Part shown: one piece after another, positions 46,054 to 56,473 of the stretch
Position numbering within the stretch: position 1 is the stretch's first letter
Layout of the letters: every line of letters begins with the position of its first letter
Assembly (NCBI RefSeq): GCF_030272615.1
Contig: NC_081408.1
Location: forward strand, 338,114,793-338,178,792
Length of the DNA stretch: 64,000 bases
Reading direction: 5' to 3'
Source of the DNA: Cryptomeria japonica
Lineage: Eukaryota; Streptophyta; Pinopsida; Cupressales; Cupressaceae
Made by a program: the position numbers and the translations under genes
The notes under the pieces: generated by a model
The model's database searches: none
What the model was told of the DNA's origin: nothing
The model's input: only the letters and a program-made list of their open reading frames with translations

Positions 46054-47745
46054 CCAAGGGAAGGCAACAACGATGGTGAGGAGGACGTTTACTCCTCTCT
46101 TCCCCCTTCTTTTTCTCTATTCCTACCTTGATTCCCATGTCATTGCCCCCGTATCTCTGTCGTTTGTCTTGTTGTTCGTGGGTTATAGTTTGGTACTGAG
46201 AACAGAAGGTAGTTACGGATGGGGTGTTGCAGAGGTGACAAAGGTGTTTTTGGTTGTGGACAGTGTTGTTGGGTGGTGCTTGGGTTTCGATGTAAAGATC
46301 CTTGCATTGACCTTCTTTTCTAATGCTTCTGCAACCGATGTGTTGTGCCAGGAGGTGTCTGTGGCTGCTGAAGTCCCCACTCTTTTCATTGTGGGTGCCT
46401 AGTGGTCTTCAATTTTGCACCTGTTTATGCTATTTGCATAGGTGGATGGGGTGTGGAGGGTCTTGCTGATGGAAGGGTGAAAAGGTGGAAATGATGTGGT
46501 GGGTCTGGCTGTCGGGAGGTTTTGTTGCGGTGGTTTTCCATTGCGAACAGGGTTTGGTGCTTTGATGGTTGTTGGGAGGGTGATCCTCTTATTCTTGGAG
46601 GAGGGCTTGTTTGGGAGGTGCTAGGCCCCTATGCCGAGGGTGTTACTTCCCTTCTTTTATCTAGATGAGAAGGAGGTGTATGGGATCTAGGTGGAGCTCC
46701 CACAACCTGGTTCATCATTGGCATTTCGGGTTCTTCACTCCTTTCAGTTGTTTTTTCCCTCAGAGCGGTCTTTGTTATTGCAAGGGGCCTCTATGTGTGG
46801 GGTCTATTTGTTCTTGTTTTGTAGCCTTTTGGGGTTTCCTCTTGATGGTTGTGGGTGCTCCTCTTTTTTTTTAATCTTTTTCAAGAGGATCTCTAGCTTT
46901 GTTCAAGGTTTCTTTGTTCTGCCTTTCTCATTCTATCCTATTGAGTTGGATCTTTCTTCTACCAAGGGGAAGATTTTTGGGATGACTTCAATGGAACGGA
47001 TCTTGTTGAGGGCTTTGGATGCCCTATTTTTCGAGGTCGGATGGTTGATTATTGCTTTCTCCCTGCTGATGGGTTTCTGTCCCTATTCTCCTATAGAGGT
47101 GGAGATTTTTGTTAAGCTTATCTTCTTGGAGTTGGAATGGTTCAGGCTCCTTCTTCAACATTTGGTTTTGGGAGCCTTCTTAAGAGTTGTGGTCCCATAT
47201 CTTGGCTGCTAGACTTTGGTTTATGGTATGAAGCATTGTTCTCTCTGCTAATGGTTTCCATCTTTTTAGCTCATATTGAGGTGGAAAGGTGCTTTTTTGT
47301 TAGAGGTGCAACTATCAGATGCTTTGAGGTTGTTGGATTCATCCTGGTGGTTTTGGGAGCCATTACAAAACCCAAATCGAAGGTTAAGGAAGTCGGGAAT
47401 ATCCCTATTGATTGGCTGAGGGTGCCTATCAAACTCTCGTTCCTTGATTTTATGTGCTATAGTTTGAGAGTGTAGCCTTGGTGGTGATGTTGGTTTGATT
47501 TGTAATGGCTATCTTTTGATTATTTGGCTAGCACTGTCTGTTTGTGGTTGCGCTAGTGTTTGGTTGGCGTTAGTTTGTTTAGTTGTGTTTGGGCTGCTAA
47601 TTTTCCTTGTTTGTACCCTTTGGCAACATAGTGTTGTGGGTTCCAAATCTTGGTAAAATCTGAGGGTTTTGGGTCCCTTCAAAACCTGTTGTATGGGGTT
47701 TCAGGTCCCCTCAAAACCTGTTTTATCCTTAATAAAAAATATTCA
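46054..47745 (+). mobile_element. LINE 3' region, 5'-truncated
   Basis: T/G-rich sequence ending with a twice-repeated GGTTTTGGGTCCCTTCAAA-type motif (47,668-47,730) and TTATCCTTAATAAAAAAT, like a LINE 3' end with an A-rich tail. The same end motif occurs at 18,355-18,385. Several long open frames (46,031-46,402; 46,691-47,212; 47,137-47,475) result from T/G bias and encode hydrophobic low-complexity products. There is no RT or RNase H domain, so only the 3' untranslated part was copied. Confidence 0.5.
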
Positions 47746-47989
47746 TTAAATTTGAACATTTAAGATAATCTACCTATATATCCAATTCTTTCTTGTTTCA
47801 TCTTCTATTTATTTTTTTATATGATATGGTTATCTTAGAAGTGCGAATTCATTTTAGTATCTTTTTCCTTATTATTTGTTGATGATATGAGTCAACATCA
47901 ACCCATTAGATTTGTGAGACACAACACATCCTATAATATTGTTAACTTGATCTTCAATCTATCCCTTTCTCTCACATTTATGTCCCTTG

Positions 47990-48947
47990 ATTTCAAACCC
48001 TCAAATATGCAATAGGAAGTTGCAAAGGAGTTTTAGGAACAAAACTCACAAAAGTAAATAGAATTATTCCAACATGGTCAACGATAACTCCAATAGATTA
48101 AAATCCTCTCCATACAAAAAAAATCTCGAGACCAATTTTGTGTTTTGTAACTATCTCAGACTATCATTTGAAAGATGAGTGGATGTTGATTATTTATATT
48201 GTTTTTATTATATAAAGTTTTGTAGTTATCATTAAATATATAACTACTACTTATTAGAATTAAAAATTATAGAAAAAGATTAAACAAATAACAAATTGAA
48301 TTCAACATATCAATTACTTATCAATTATATCAAGTTTTTGGTGTTGTTTGTTTGAGGTTGATAGTCTTTGACTATGTAAAAGATCAACGCCTTAGTTAAC
48401 GCTGCTTTAATACCCAAAAACCATAAGTAGAGAATCTCACATATAAATATCTAATACATTAACACACTAACTTTTTACAAAAAAAACTAAAACTTGTAGA
48501 ACTATCTCCATTTTATAAATACAATTATATTATTCTTTATAAAAATAGACATTTATTTCTATTTCCTTACAAACATGTTTCATCATATTAATTCCCAAAG
48601 AATCATATCACCCTCATATCATCTAACTTTTGTAGACCAATATAATTTTACCTTATTCTCAATTAAATAACTCATAATCTTAAGTCAGAGTTAAAAGAGT
48701 GTTGAAATGACTAACTTAATCAACTAATTTTACTAGTTTATAAATGGTCATTTGAATCATGAATGATTGGAATGGATTCATATCTATTATCAATTTCATG
48801 GTATAGAAAAGTCATTACACTCTCCAATGAATTAGAATCCCTTTTTCATTTTTTTCTAGAAAGGGTGCATTGTTTCCCTACCAAGATTGTATTGCCACTG
48901 TAGTTTCCAACTTCTATTTATAATAAATATAAGAAGAAATTTTTATT
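47990..48947. repeat. R1 repeat, third copy, left part
   Basis: It matches 24,010-24,800: ATGCAATAGGAAGTTGCAAA (48,007), GATTAAAATCCTCTCCATAC (about 48,098), ATGATTGGAATGGATTCA (about 48,763) and GTAGTTTCCAAC (about 48,900). A LINE interrupts it at 48,948; the family resumes at 62,948. Confidence 0.7.
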
Positions 48948-50428
48948 TTTTATTTTTTTCGATAAAGTGGATAAACCACTGAAATATATTAATAATTATT
49001 TTTTTATTTTTTTTACAATGTCTGGTTCAAAGAGCACTGAAGGGAAAGAACCACTAAGAAAACCCTTTAGTATTGCTCAAGTAGCACAAGCCTATCTACC
49101 CATTACAATAAGCCCATGGGCACAATCCATCCAAAAACCCATCCCAATTGCATACCAAGCCTCATTAGATATAAAGGAAGCTGCTAGAGAAGGCATACAA
49201 GAGAAAATTGTATCCATCCAAAAAACTAGAAGATTGGCCAATAATTCGGAGCTGGACCACCCCTGTCTATGAAACACAATTGTCCAAACCACTGATTAGA
49301 ATGATACTAAAGAGAAGAAGAGAGATCATTATCAGAGATCCTGCCAATACAAAAATTGTGAGAAAACATAATATAACCCAAAGAAGGAGAAGGAGAGGAT
49401 GCTAAAGACCTCGAGGCACTAGAATAAAACCAAACCATAGAAATGCCCACAGGAGCAACCAAGAAAAGAGAAATAAGATGAGAAGCCATCTCATATACCA
49501 AACAATCTGGAAATTCCAAGCTCTTAAAGACAACCACCATCCTCCAAACCTAACCAAGAGTTTCCAGATAAAACAGAGCATCTTACCATATGATAAACGA
49601 CACCATAAAAGAAAGAAACATGAGAAGACCAATGGCAGAGCCCCGATATATACCATTCAAACAAAAAAAGCATTATGAAAACTACCAAAGCCAAACATGA
49701 GGCCTCTTTGAATGTGCAGAAACCAACTTCATGTTATGATAAATAAGGAACGTGCAAGAGGGGAACACGCTCCACATAATCATAAGCATGTGAGGAGAAA
49801 CAAGGTTGGCAAAATGAAGTCACCCAATAATAATGAACCAAAGCCATGTTACAGAAACTCATCCCCCACTGATTACCCAATCAAAAGATAATCAATAGAG
49901 AAGAATCTGTCATCTCAAAGCAATCATTATTAAACAACCCAACAAGTGAACGGTAAGCAGTAAAAACAACCAAGCAATGATACTCGAGACATCCACCCTG
50001 AACTTACCACAACATGATTAGAAAAAAAAACCGCCAATCAAAAATATATAATGATAGGAGTATGCCCACTCAAACAACAGGTAGACAACTAATGAGCACA
50101 TCCCAAGCAATGAGCTTCTCGAGCCCGAGTACTCATGCTACTGCCATACTCAAGAAAATAGAATAATATCATGAGAAATAGGCAACATCAATCCTATGAA
50201 GATCAAATACATCACAACCAAACAGGTGATGAAAAGCCAAAGAAAATACAAAGGCAACATGAAGGATACAGGTCAGGCGAATGCACTCTCCACACCCTTC
50301 ATGCTCCATGCGGAGATACTTACCAAATATGCCATTAACAAGGGAGTTGCCATAAGGCAGACAACACCCTCCTCAATGTCATATGCGAAAGAAAAACCAC
50401 AACCAACAAGGAGTGTGAAGTAGGCTAC

Positions 50429-50747
50429 TGTAGGATTTGAGAAATACAAATCCACAGAACCCAAAAGAAACCTGCATGCAAGAAACCTGTCACAGAGAAA
50501 GAGAGAGAATGAATACAAGGGTTTTGGCTCTGACAAAGAGAAAATATGTATTATCAGAGAAAAAATGAATCAAGAATATGAATAATACAAGAGATCAATC
50601 CTTATAAAGGAGATCAACACCAAAAGGAAAACCTAACCCTAAGGTGTGAGCATTTAATAATTAAATATTAATTATTAAATGACTAATGTATGCATAAAGA
50701 GAAATTTTAAGAGGAGAGCAAAGTTAATTAATTACTTTACTCTAACA
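50429..50747 (-). repeat. 3' LTR of copia C (319 bp)
   Basis: It has the same length as 56,131-56,449 and differs at three positions only (99 percent identity). On the minus strand it runs from TGTTAGAG to AAATCCTACA. A TATA box (CCTTTATAAGGATTG) lies near 50,596-50,610. The PPT, TCTTAAGGGGGGG, adjoins at 50,748-50,760. Confidence 0.95.
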
Positions 50748-50979
50748 CCCCCCCTTAAGATGAGCTACGATGTAGCTACAAACAATGCAGAAGAAAGCAA
50801 AGGAACTACAATGCAAAAGAGGGTCCCGACAATAAGGCCTGATGAGGTACCCGAATACAAGAAAATCTCTATAAAGCGGAGTAAAGGAGAAAACCCAGTG
50901 GGAAAAAACTCCTCTCCAAAAAGAGATAAAGAATCATGCTGAAAAGAAAAAATGAAGGAAGGAAGGCCTCACTGAGACC

Positions 50980-52888
50980 CCCCAAGGACAACTTCCTTCA
51001 CCCCAAGCATTGAGCACAACTGAAGATAGCGCGGAGATGCCAAAGGTTTAGTGAAGATGTCTGCAACCTACTCCTCTGTAGGAATATACTCCAAGATGAG
51101 AGAACCATCCTGAATCAACTGCCTGATGAAGTGCATGTGGATTTCAATATTCTTTGTCTATTGATGCTCCACTGGGTTGCGAGAAATGTGAATGGCACTC
51201 TGGTTGTCACACCAAAGAATAGTGGGACAAGCTGGAGGAAACCCAAACTTAGTCATCGACTGCCGAAGCCATAAAACCTCCTGACTGGCTAACACTGTTG
51301 CACGGTACTCAGCCTCTATAGATGATAATGCAATAGCAGACTGCTTCTTGCAAGACCATGTAATAGGACCAGAACCAAGGCAAAAAACGAAGCCAGAAGT
51401 AGACTTCCGATCATTGACATCACTAGCCCAATCAGAGTCAGTGAAGCCAATGATTTGAGGGGATCCTGAAGAGTAGTGAATGCCATAATGTGCGGTGCCC
51501 CGAATATATCTCAAAATATGTTTGGCTGCTTGCCAATGGCTCTCATGAGGATCATGGGAGAACCAAGAGACAAGGCCAACCGCAAAGGAAAGATCAGGAC
51601 GAGAATGTGTCAGGTACAACAGACTGCCAACCAACTGCCTGTATAAAGTGGGGTCTACTAAAGGAGTAGAGAAAGTGGAAGACAAAACAACACCTGACTG
51701 AAATGGAGTGGGGGCAGACTTGCAATCAAGCATGCCAATTCGCTGAAGCATATCAAGAGCATACTTCTCCTGAAAAATGGAAATCCCATCCGAAGACTGA
51801 ATAACCTGTAGACCCAGAAAGAAGTGCAAGAGACCAAGATCAGTCATCTCAAACTGCTCCATCAAAGCTCTCTGAACACTCTGAATCATGGAGGATGAGC
51901 TACCTATAATGATGAGATCATCTACATGTAGCACTAGAATCAAAAGATCACCCTCCTGACGTTGAATATAGACTGTATGATCGGAATGACAACGTGTGAA
52001 GTGCGAGGAAAGCAAGAAGGAGTCCATCTTCTCATACCAAGCCCTGGGGGCTTGTTTGAGACCATACAATGAACGTCGAAGTCTGCAAACCAAAGAAGTG
52101 TCCTGCACAAAAACCTAAGGCTGCTCCATATAGATCTCCTCATGTAGGTCTCCATGCAAGAAGGCACTCTTCACATCCATCTGAAACACTATCCATCCCT
52201 GTGAAGCTGCAAGTGAAAGTACCAGGCGTATAGAATTCATCTTGGCGACAGGAGCAAAGGTCTCAGAGTAGTCAATACCCTCTACCTGAGAAAACCCCTT
52301 CGCAACAAGACGGGCTTTATACTTATCAATAGAACCATCTGTAGCATACTTATTACGATACACCCACTTGCACCGAACCAACTTTCTTCCCTTAGGAAGA
52401 GGACAAAGATCCCAAGTATGATTCTTCATCAAAGAAGAATACTCCTCATCCATGGCCCTATCCCACTTTGGGTGTCCTATCGCCTCTGAAAACTTTTGAG
52501 GATCATCTGAAAGGGTATGACTCAAAAGACTAGAACCAGATGTCTGAGCATGAGTGCAACGAGTATCTGAAGGATCACCTGCCAAAGAACCAGCTGCATC
52601 AACAGTATCAAGGGCCCACTTCGGCAAAGACGGAGCAACTGGTGGTGGTGGAGATGGTGGATCATGATCTACATCATCCTCAAGAGTTAAGTAATCCTCA
52701 AGAGATGAAGAGGAAGGAGTAGGCAATGAGGGAGAAGCTGGTGATGGAGAATCCATCTGAGGATAGCACTCATCAAACTCGACATCCCGCCGAAACAAGA
52801 CCTCTCTGGAATCAGGATCAAACAACCTGTATGCCTTAACATCCTCACAGTAGCCAACAAATATGAGTGGTCGGCTCTTCCTCTTCAT
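50980..52888 (-). pseudogene. Copia C: reverse transcriptase and RNase H
   Basis: It is in frame with the upstream part. RT starts with WDRAMDEEYSSLMKNHTW and CKWVYRNKYATDGSIDKYKA, then DVKSAFLHGDLHEEIYMEQP, a TAG (52,115-52,117), SLYGLKQAPRAWYEKM, and a catalytic loop reading HVDDL where YVDDL is usual. The connection region contains SRPDLSFAVGLVSWF. RNase H shows FTDSDWASDVNDRKSTSGF, SSIEAEYRA and WCDNQSAIHISRNPVEH. Stops follow at 51,158 and 51,068, with VADIFTKPL between that last stop and the C-terminus near 50,980. The exact last codon is uncertain. Confidence 0.93.
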
Positions 52889-52909
52889 GGCTATCCGCTG
52901 AGCATCAGG

Positions 52910-54139
52910 AATAAATGCCCAAGCCTCACTACCAAAAACTCAGAATGTAGAAACATCAGGCTTGACATGGGTCCAAGCCTCCTTAGGAGTCATATGTCAT
53001 AATGCCTTATGGGGCATCCGATTCTGAATATAATTGGCACAATTAACTGCCTCAACCCAAAATGAAGAACTCATAGCTCGAGACTGTATCATACAATTTG
53101 CCATCTCCCGTAAGGTTCTGTTCTTTCTCTCAGCAACACCATTCTATTGAGGGGTATAAGGAACTGTAAACTGATGCTGTAAACCATGCTCAGTGCAAAA
53201 ATCTCTAAAAGCCTGATTTACATACTCCCCCCCATTATCTATGCATATCCTCCTAATAGAAAGTCTAGATTGCTTCTCCACAAATGTCTTAAACTTCCTG
53301 AAAGAGTCAAAGACATCAGACTTGTACTTAAGAAAGTACACCCATGTACGTCTGGAGAAGTCATCAATAAAAGTGAGTACATAACGGGCCCCTAAAAAAG
53401 GAGTCGGAAAGGACATAAGATCACTGTGTACCAACTCTAGGGCTGCCCTAGCACGAGAGGCTCGACCCTTAGGAAAAGGATCTTGATGATGTTTGCCAAG
53501 GACACAACCACAACATACACCATCTGTACAAGAAATCTGTGGAAGTCCAATCACAAGTGCCTGTGTACTCATCTGCTGTAGATATCTGTAATTGACATGA
53601 CCAAAATGCTCATGCCAAAGCCTGCTCACTGAATCTGCATGTGCTATAAGAGAGGAACCAACAGTGTCTGAACTCTCAAAGCCATCAAAACTATATAAGT
53701 GAGATGCAGAATCCACACTCCCAGTAGGCACAACCAAGTCAGGATCATGAAGATCTCGTATAACCACGTCATGAGGAGAGAACTCAACTGTCTTACCAGA
53801 GCCAGAGTGGCAAATCTGATAAACGGATAGAAGGTTTGTCGAAATGTCAGGAACCAAAAGCACATCCTGAAGACAACCACCATCCAATGAAACAGTACCA
53901 GAACCCTGAACGGAAAGTTGTGCTGAGTCACCAACTGCAATATGTCTAGTGCCTGTAGGAGCAAGAGCGGTGACCAAATCCTGTGTGTGTGTCATATGGT
54001 GAGAGGCACTAGAATCTAGAATCCAAGTGGATCTGGAGGACATTGCTCGTGTAGAAAGAGCATGACCTTTCCCTGTGGGCTGTGAAGGAGGTTGTGGTGC
54101 ACTGATATTATGTTGCTGCATGGCTTCCTCCAAAGCCTC
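52910..54139 (-). pseudogene. Copia C: protease and integrase
   Basis: The protease motif WILDSSASHHMT lies at about 54,025-53,990; the usual DSG is DSS here, explainable by one G-to-A change. A pre-integrase domain (LWHEHFGHVNYRYLQQM, CCGCVLGKHH) leads to the integrase core: first Asp in LVHSDLMSFP, second in CIDNGGEYVN, and Glu in NGVAERKN after a TAG at 53,144-53,146. Further TGAs stand at 52,997 and 52,940. No frameshift occurs. Family function: process the polyprotein and insert the cDNA. Confidence 0.92.
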
Positions 54140-54994
54140 TAAACGTTTCCAACACCTGGAAACGGGATGTCCTTCCTTGCCACAAAAACTGCAAGGATCA
54201 CCTGATTTCTTCTTAGTCTTGGAGGAAGACTCACCAGACTTTGAAGATTTGCCCTGTTTAGAATTGAATTGTGGTTTTGAATCAGACTTAGGTGGTGGCT
54301 TGGAGGGATTCTCACTAGCCTCTTAATCTTTCTTAGGCTTCGATTTCTGCTTCTGTTTTCCTTTGGAGGGCTGGGCTACCAATGCTTGGTTCTGTGAACC
54401 TGAAAGTGAATCCAACTGCTTAAGCTTAGCTTGCTCATGAGTCAGACGATCACAAAAGACCTCAAAAGAAGGCATGACATGTTAAGCACCCAAGGCATCC
54501 ATGGTGGAATAGAAGGTTGAAGAGAAAATCTAAAATGGACCCCGAAGCTTGGAGAGAATCAGGAAAATGCACTCTGTATCAGTCTTAGTCTTACCACAAC
54601 CCTGCAAGATAGATCTTTGCTGTTTGAACTTCATCAGAAAGTCCTCAATAGAAGGAAACGAATCAGGTACCAAGGAAGTTAACTCTGCCTCAAGCTGCAA
54701 AGCTCTGAACTCGTTGACAATACCAAAAAGTCCTTCAAACTTGGTCCAAATGGCTCGAGGAGTGATACAACCCTCAAGATGAAACTGGAGACTGTCGGAA
54801 ATGTGTAAAGCCATCAATCCCATAGCCTGATCCATATTGTTCCTATGCTGCATAATCTCAAAAGGACATGTCAACTGAGGCTGAACCTCATCCAAACAGG
54901 ACCATAACCCTTTTGACTGGAGAAGAGTCATCATGCGACCCTTCCAAGTGTGGTAATTATGCGGTGTGAGAGATTCAATAGGTCTGTCTGCCAT
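54140..54994 (-). pseudogene. Copia C: gag
   Basis: ATG at 54,994 opens the frame. Residues 1-150 are UBN2-like (SLTPHNYHTWKGRMMTLLQS, GLMALHISDSLQFHLEG). A Lys/Ser-rich region and one intact CCHC knuckle (CSFCGKEGHPVSRC, about 54,200-54,160) follow. Stops are at 54,530 (TAG), 54,482 (TAA) and 54,323 (TAA), all in the frame that runs on into protease. Family length and order are normal. Confidence 0.9.
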
Positions 54995-56118
54995 CCTGTG
55001 AACTGTGCCTCAACTGCTCTGAATTTTTAATTATTATTAAGTGGTCTTTCAGAACTAGACAGAAGATGCAGAAGGGGGTTTGATTTTTTTTGCATTGGTG
55101 TTTGTAAATTCTAGTTTTCTGATGTAAATAACAGAAAGCAAGAGAAAACACCCCCCCACAATGCAAAAAACTAATCCCCAGTACAAACTGAAAGCCAGAA
55201 AATGATAGAAAGCAATAACGGGTTGAGACAAAATTTGGAGCACCTGAAGAATTTTTTGATGAAATAGACTATAGATCTGGAAAGAGCACAGAACCACCTT
55301 TCCGACGCCTATTCGCTTTCGAAAAACGGAGTCCGTATGCAAAAGATATGGCTCCTGGAGTGCAAAAAACTTGTTCTGACTTTGACTGGCAAAAAACACT
55401 ACAAAATGGCAAAATCAGAGAAAAAGACCTCGATTAATTAGATCGGGCTCGGAACCAGCTTTCCAACGCCTATTCGTTTTCGAAAAACGGAGATCGAACG
55501 CCTAAGTTATGCCCGATTTTGTAAAACTGCTCCTAAAGGGACCCAGATGGTTTTTTAAGCCCTCAAGGGCTTAAAAAAATAAGCCCCTGGTCCTCTGGGC
55601 GACCAGGGGCAGGCGCAGGGGGGCGGTGGCGCGGGGGCAGCGCTGTGGCGGTGGGCGGCGCGATGGCTGGGCACGGGCTGAGCGCGGGCCAGGCGCGGGC
55701 TGCGGGCAGGCGGCTGGCTGCGCGTAAGCGGCAGGTGGGCGCGGGGCGGGGTACCGCCGAGCTGCGGAGCGGCGACGCGGCGGTTTCACTGTCTACGCCC
55801 GATTTTGTTTAAAAAACCGTGGTTTTTATATTTTTTTTTTGAATTTTGCCTCGGTTTTCGTGCCCTAGGGCCGTACGGCCTTGGGGCAAAAAAAATTTGC
55901 CTCCTGGTGCAACTGTATCCAAACCGAACAAATTTTATATGGAAATAGGGGTTTTTGGGTGCTACGAGCTCAACGGTGAGGTCCGTTTGGGCTCAAAGTG
56001 CACCGGAAAAAAAACCCCTTATTCCAAAATAAAAAACAAAAGACAAACACAGATCTGATGCAACCAAAACCTGGATCTCAAAATCTTTCAAAAGTCTGAA
56101 CAAGCTGCAGCAGATCCA
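54995..56118 (-). other. Long 5' leader of copia C
   Basis: About 1.1 kb separate PBS and gag. It has no coding frame. A module ending TATTCGYTTTCGAAAAACGG occurs twice, 161 bp apart (55,285 and 55,446), and again twice at the same spacing in element B (31,342 and 31,501). Two hairpins precede a GC-rich island: 9-bp arms at 55,555-55,574 and 55,584-55,609. The module and hairpins are candidates for packaging or dimerisation signals. Confidence 0.75.
55584..55795. other. GC-rich island (about 80 percent G+C) in the leader of copia C
   Basis: About 210 bp of GGCGCGGGC-type sequence in an otherwise AT-rich window. It starts with the hairpin CCCCTGGTC-CTCTGGGC-GACCAGGGG. Short copies of GCCCGATTTTGT flank it (55,511 and 55,797). 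Element B has AT-rich sequence at the matching place. A 72-codon frame through it is a composition artefact. Confidence 0.9.
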
Positions 56119-56130
56119 GCTCTGATACCA
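56119..56130 (-). other. Primer-binding site of copia C
   Basis: The minus strand reads TGGTATCAGAGC next to the LTR end: a perfect initiator-Met PBS. Confidence 0.93.
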
Positions 56131-56449
56131 TGTAGGATTTGAGAAATACAAATCCACAGAACCCAAAAGAAACCTGCATGCAAGAAACCTGTCACAGAGA
56201 AAGAGAGAGAACGAATACAAGGGTTTTGGCTCTGACAAAGAGAAAAGATGTATTATCAGAGAAAAAATGAATCAAGAATATGAATAATACAAGAGATCAA
56301 TCCTTATAAAGGAGATCAACACCAAAAGGAAAACCTAACCCTAAGGTGTGAGCATTTAATAATTAAATATTAATTATTAAATGACTAATGTATGCATAAA
56401 GAGAAATCTTAAGAGGAGAGCAAAGTTAATTAATTACTTTACTCTAACA
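56131..56449 (-). repeat. 5' LTR of copia C (319 bp)
   Basis: It is the direct repeat of 50,429-50,747 with three substitutions. GCTAC follows at 56,450. Confidence 0.95.
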
Positions 56450-56473
56450 GCTACAACTATGACCAATCTATTT

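Larger units (their letters stand above)
50429..56449 (-). mobile_element. Copia element C (6,021 bp), young, TSD GCTAC
   Basis: A complete structure: two 319-bp LTRs, PBS TGGTATCAGAGC (56,119-56,130), a long leader, one gag-pol frame and a PPT. GCTAC lies on both sides (50,424-50,428 and 56,450-56,454). It is inserted in the 3' UTR of the LINE, in the same orientation. The order PR-IN-RT-RH makes it Ty1/copia. The gag-pol frame has nine stops but no frameshift. Confidence 0.95.

Noticed and set aside
46691-47475. Frames of 112-173 codons that look like membrane proteins
   Set aside because: Hydrophobic only because the strand is T/G-rich; they overlap in several frames and sit in a LINE 3' region.
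55571-55789. A 72-codon Arg/Pro/Ala-rich frame
   Set aside because: It is produced by the GC-rich island, where stop codons are rare.
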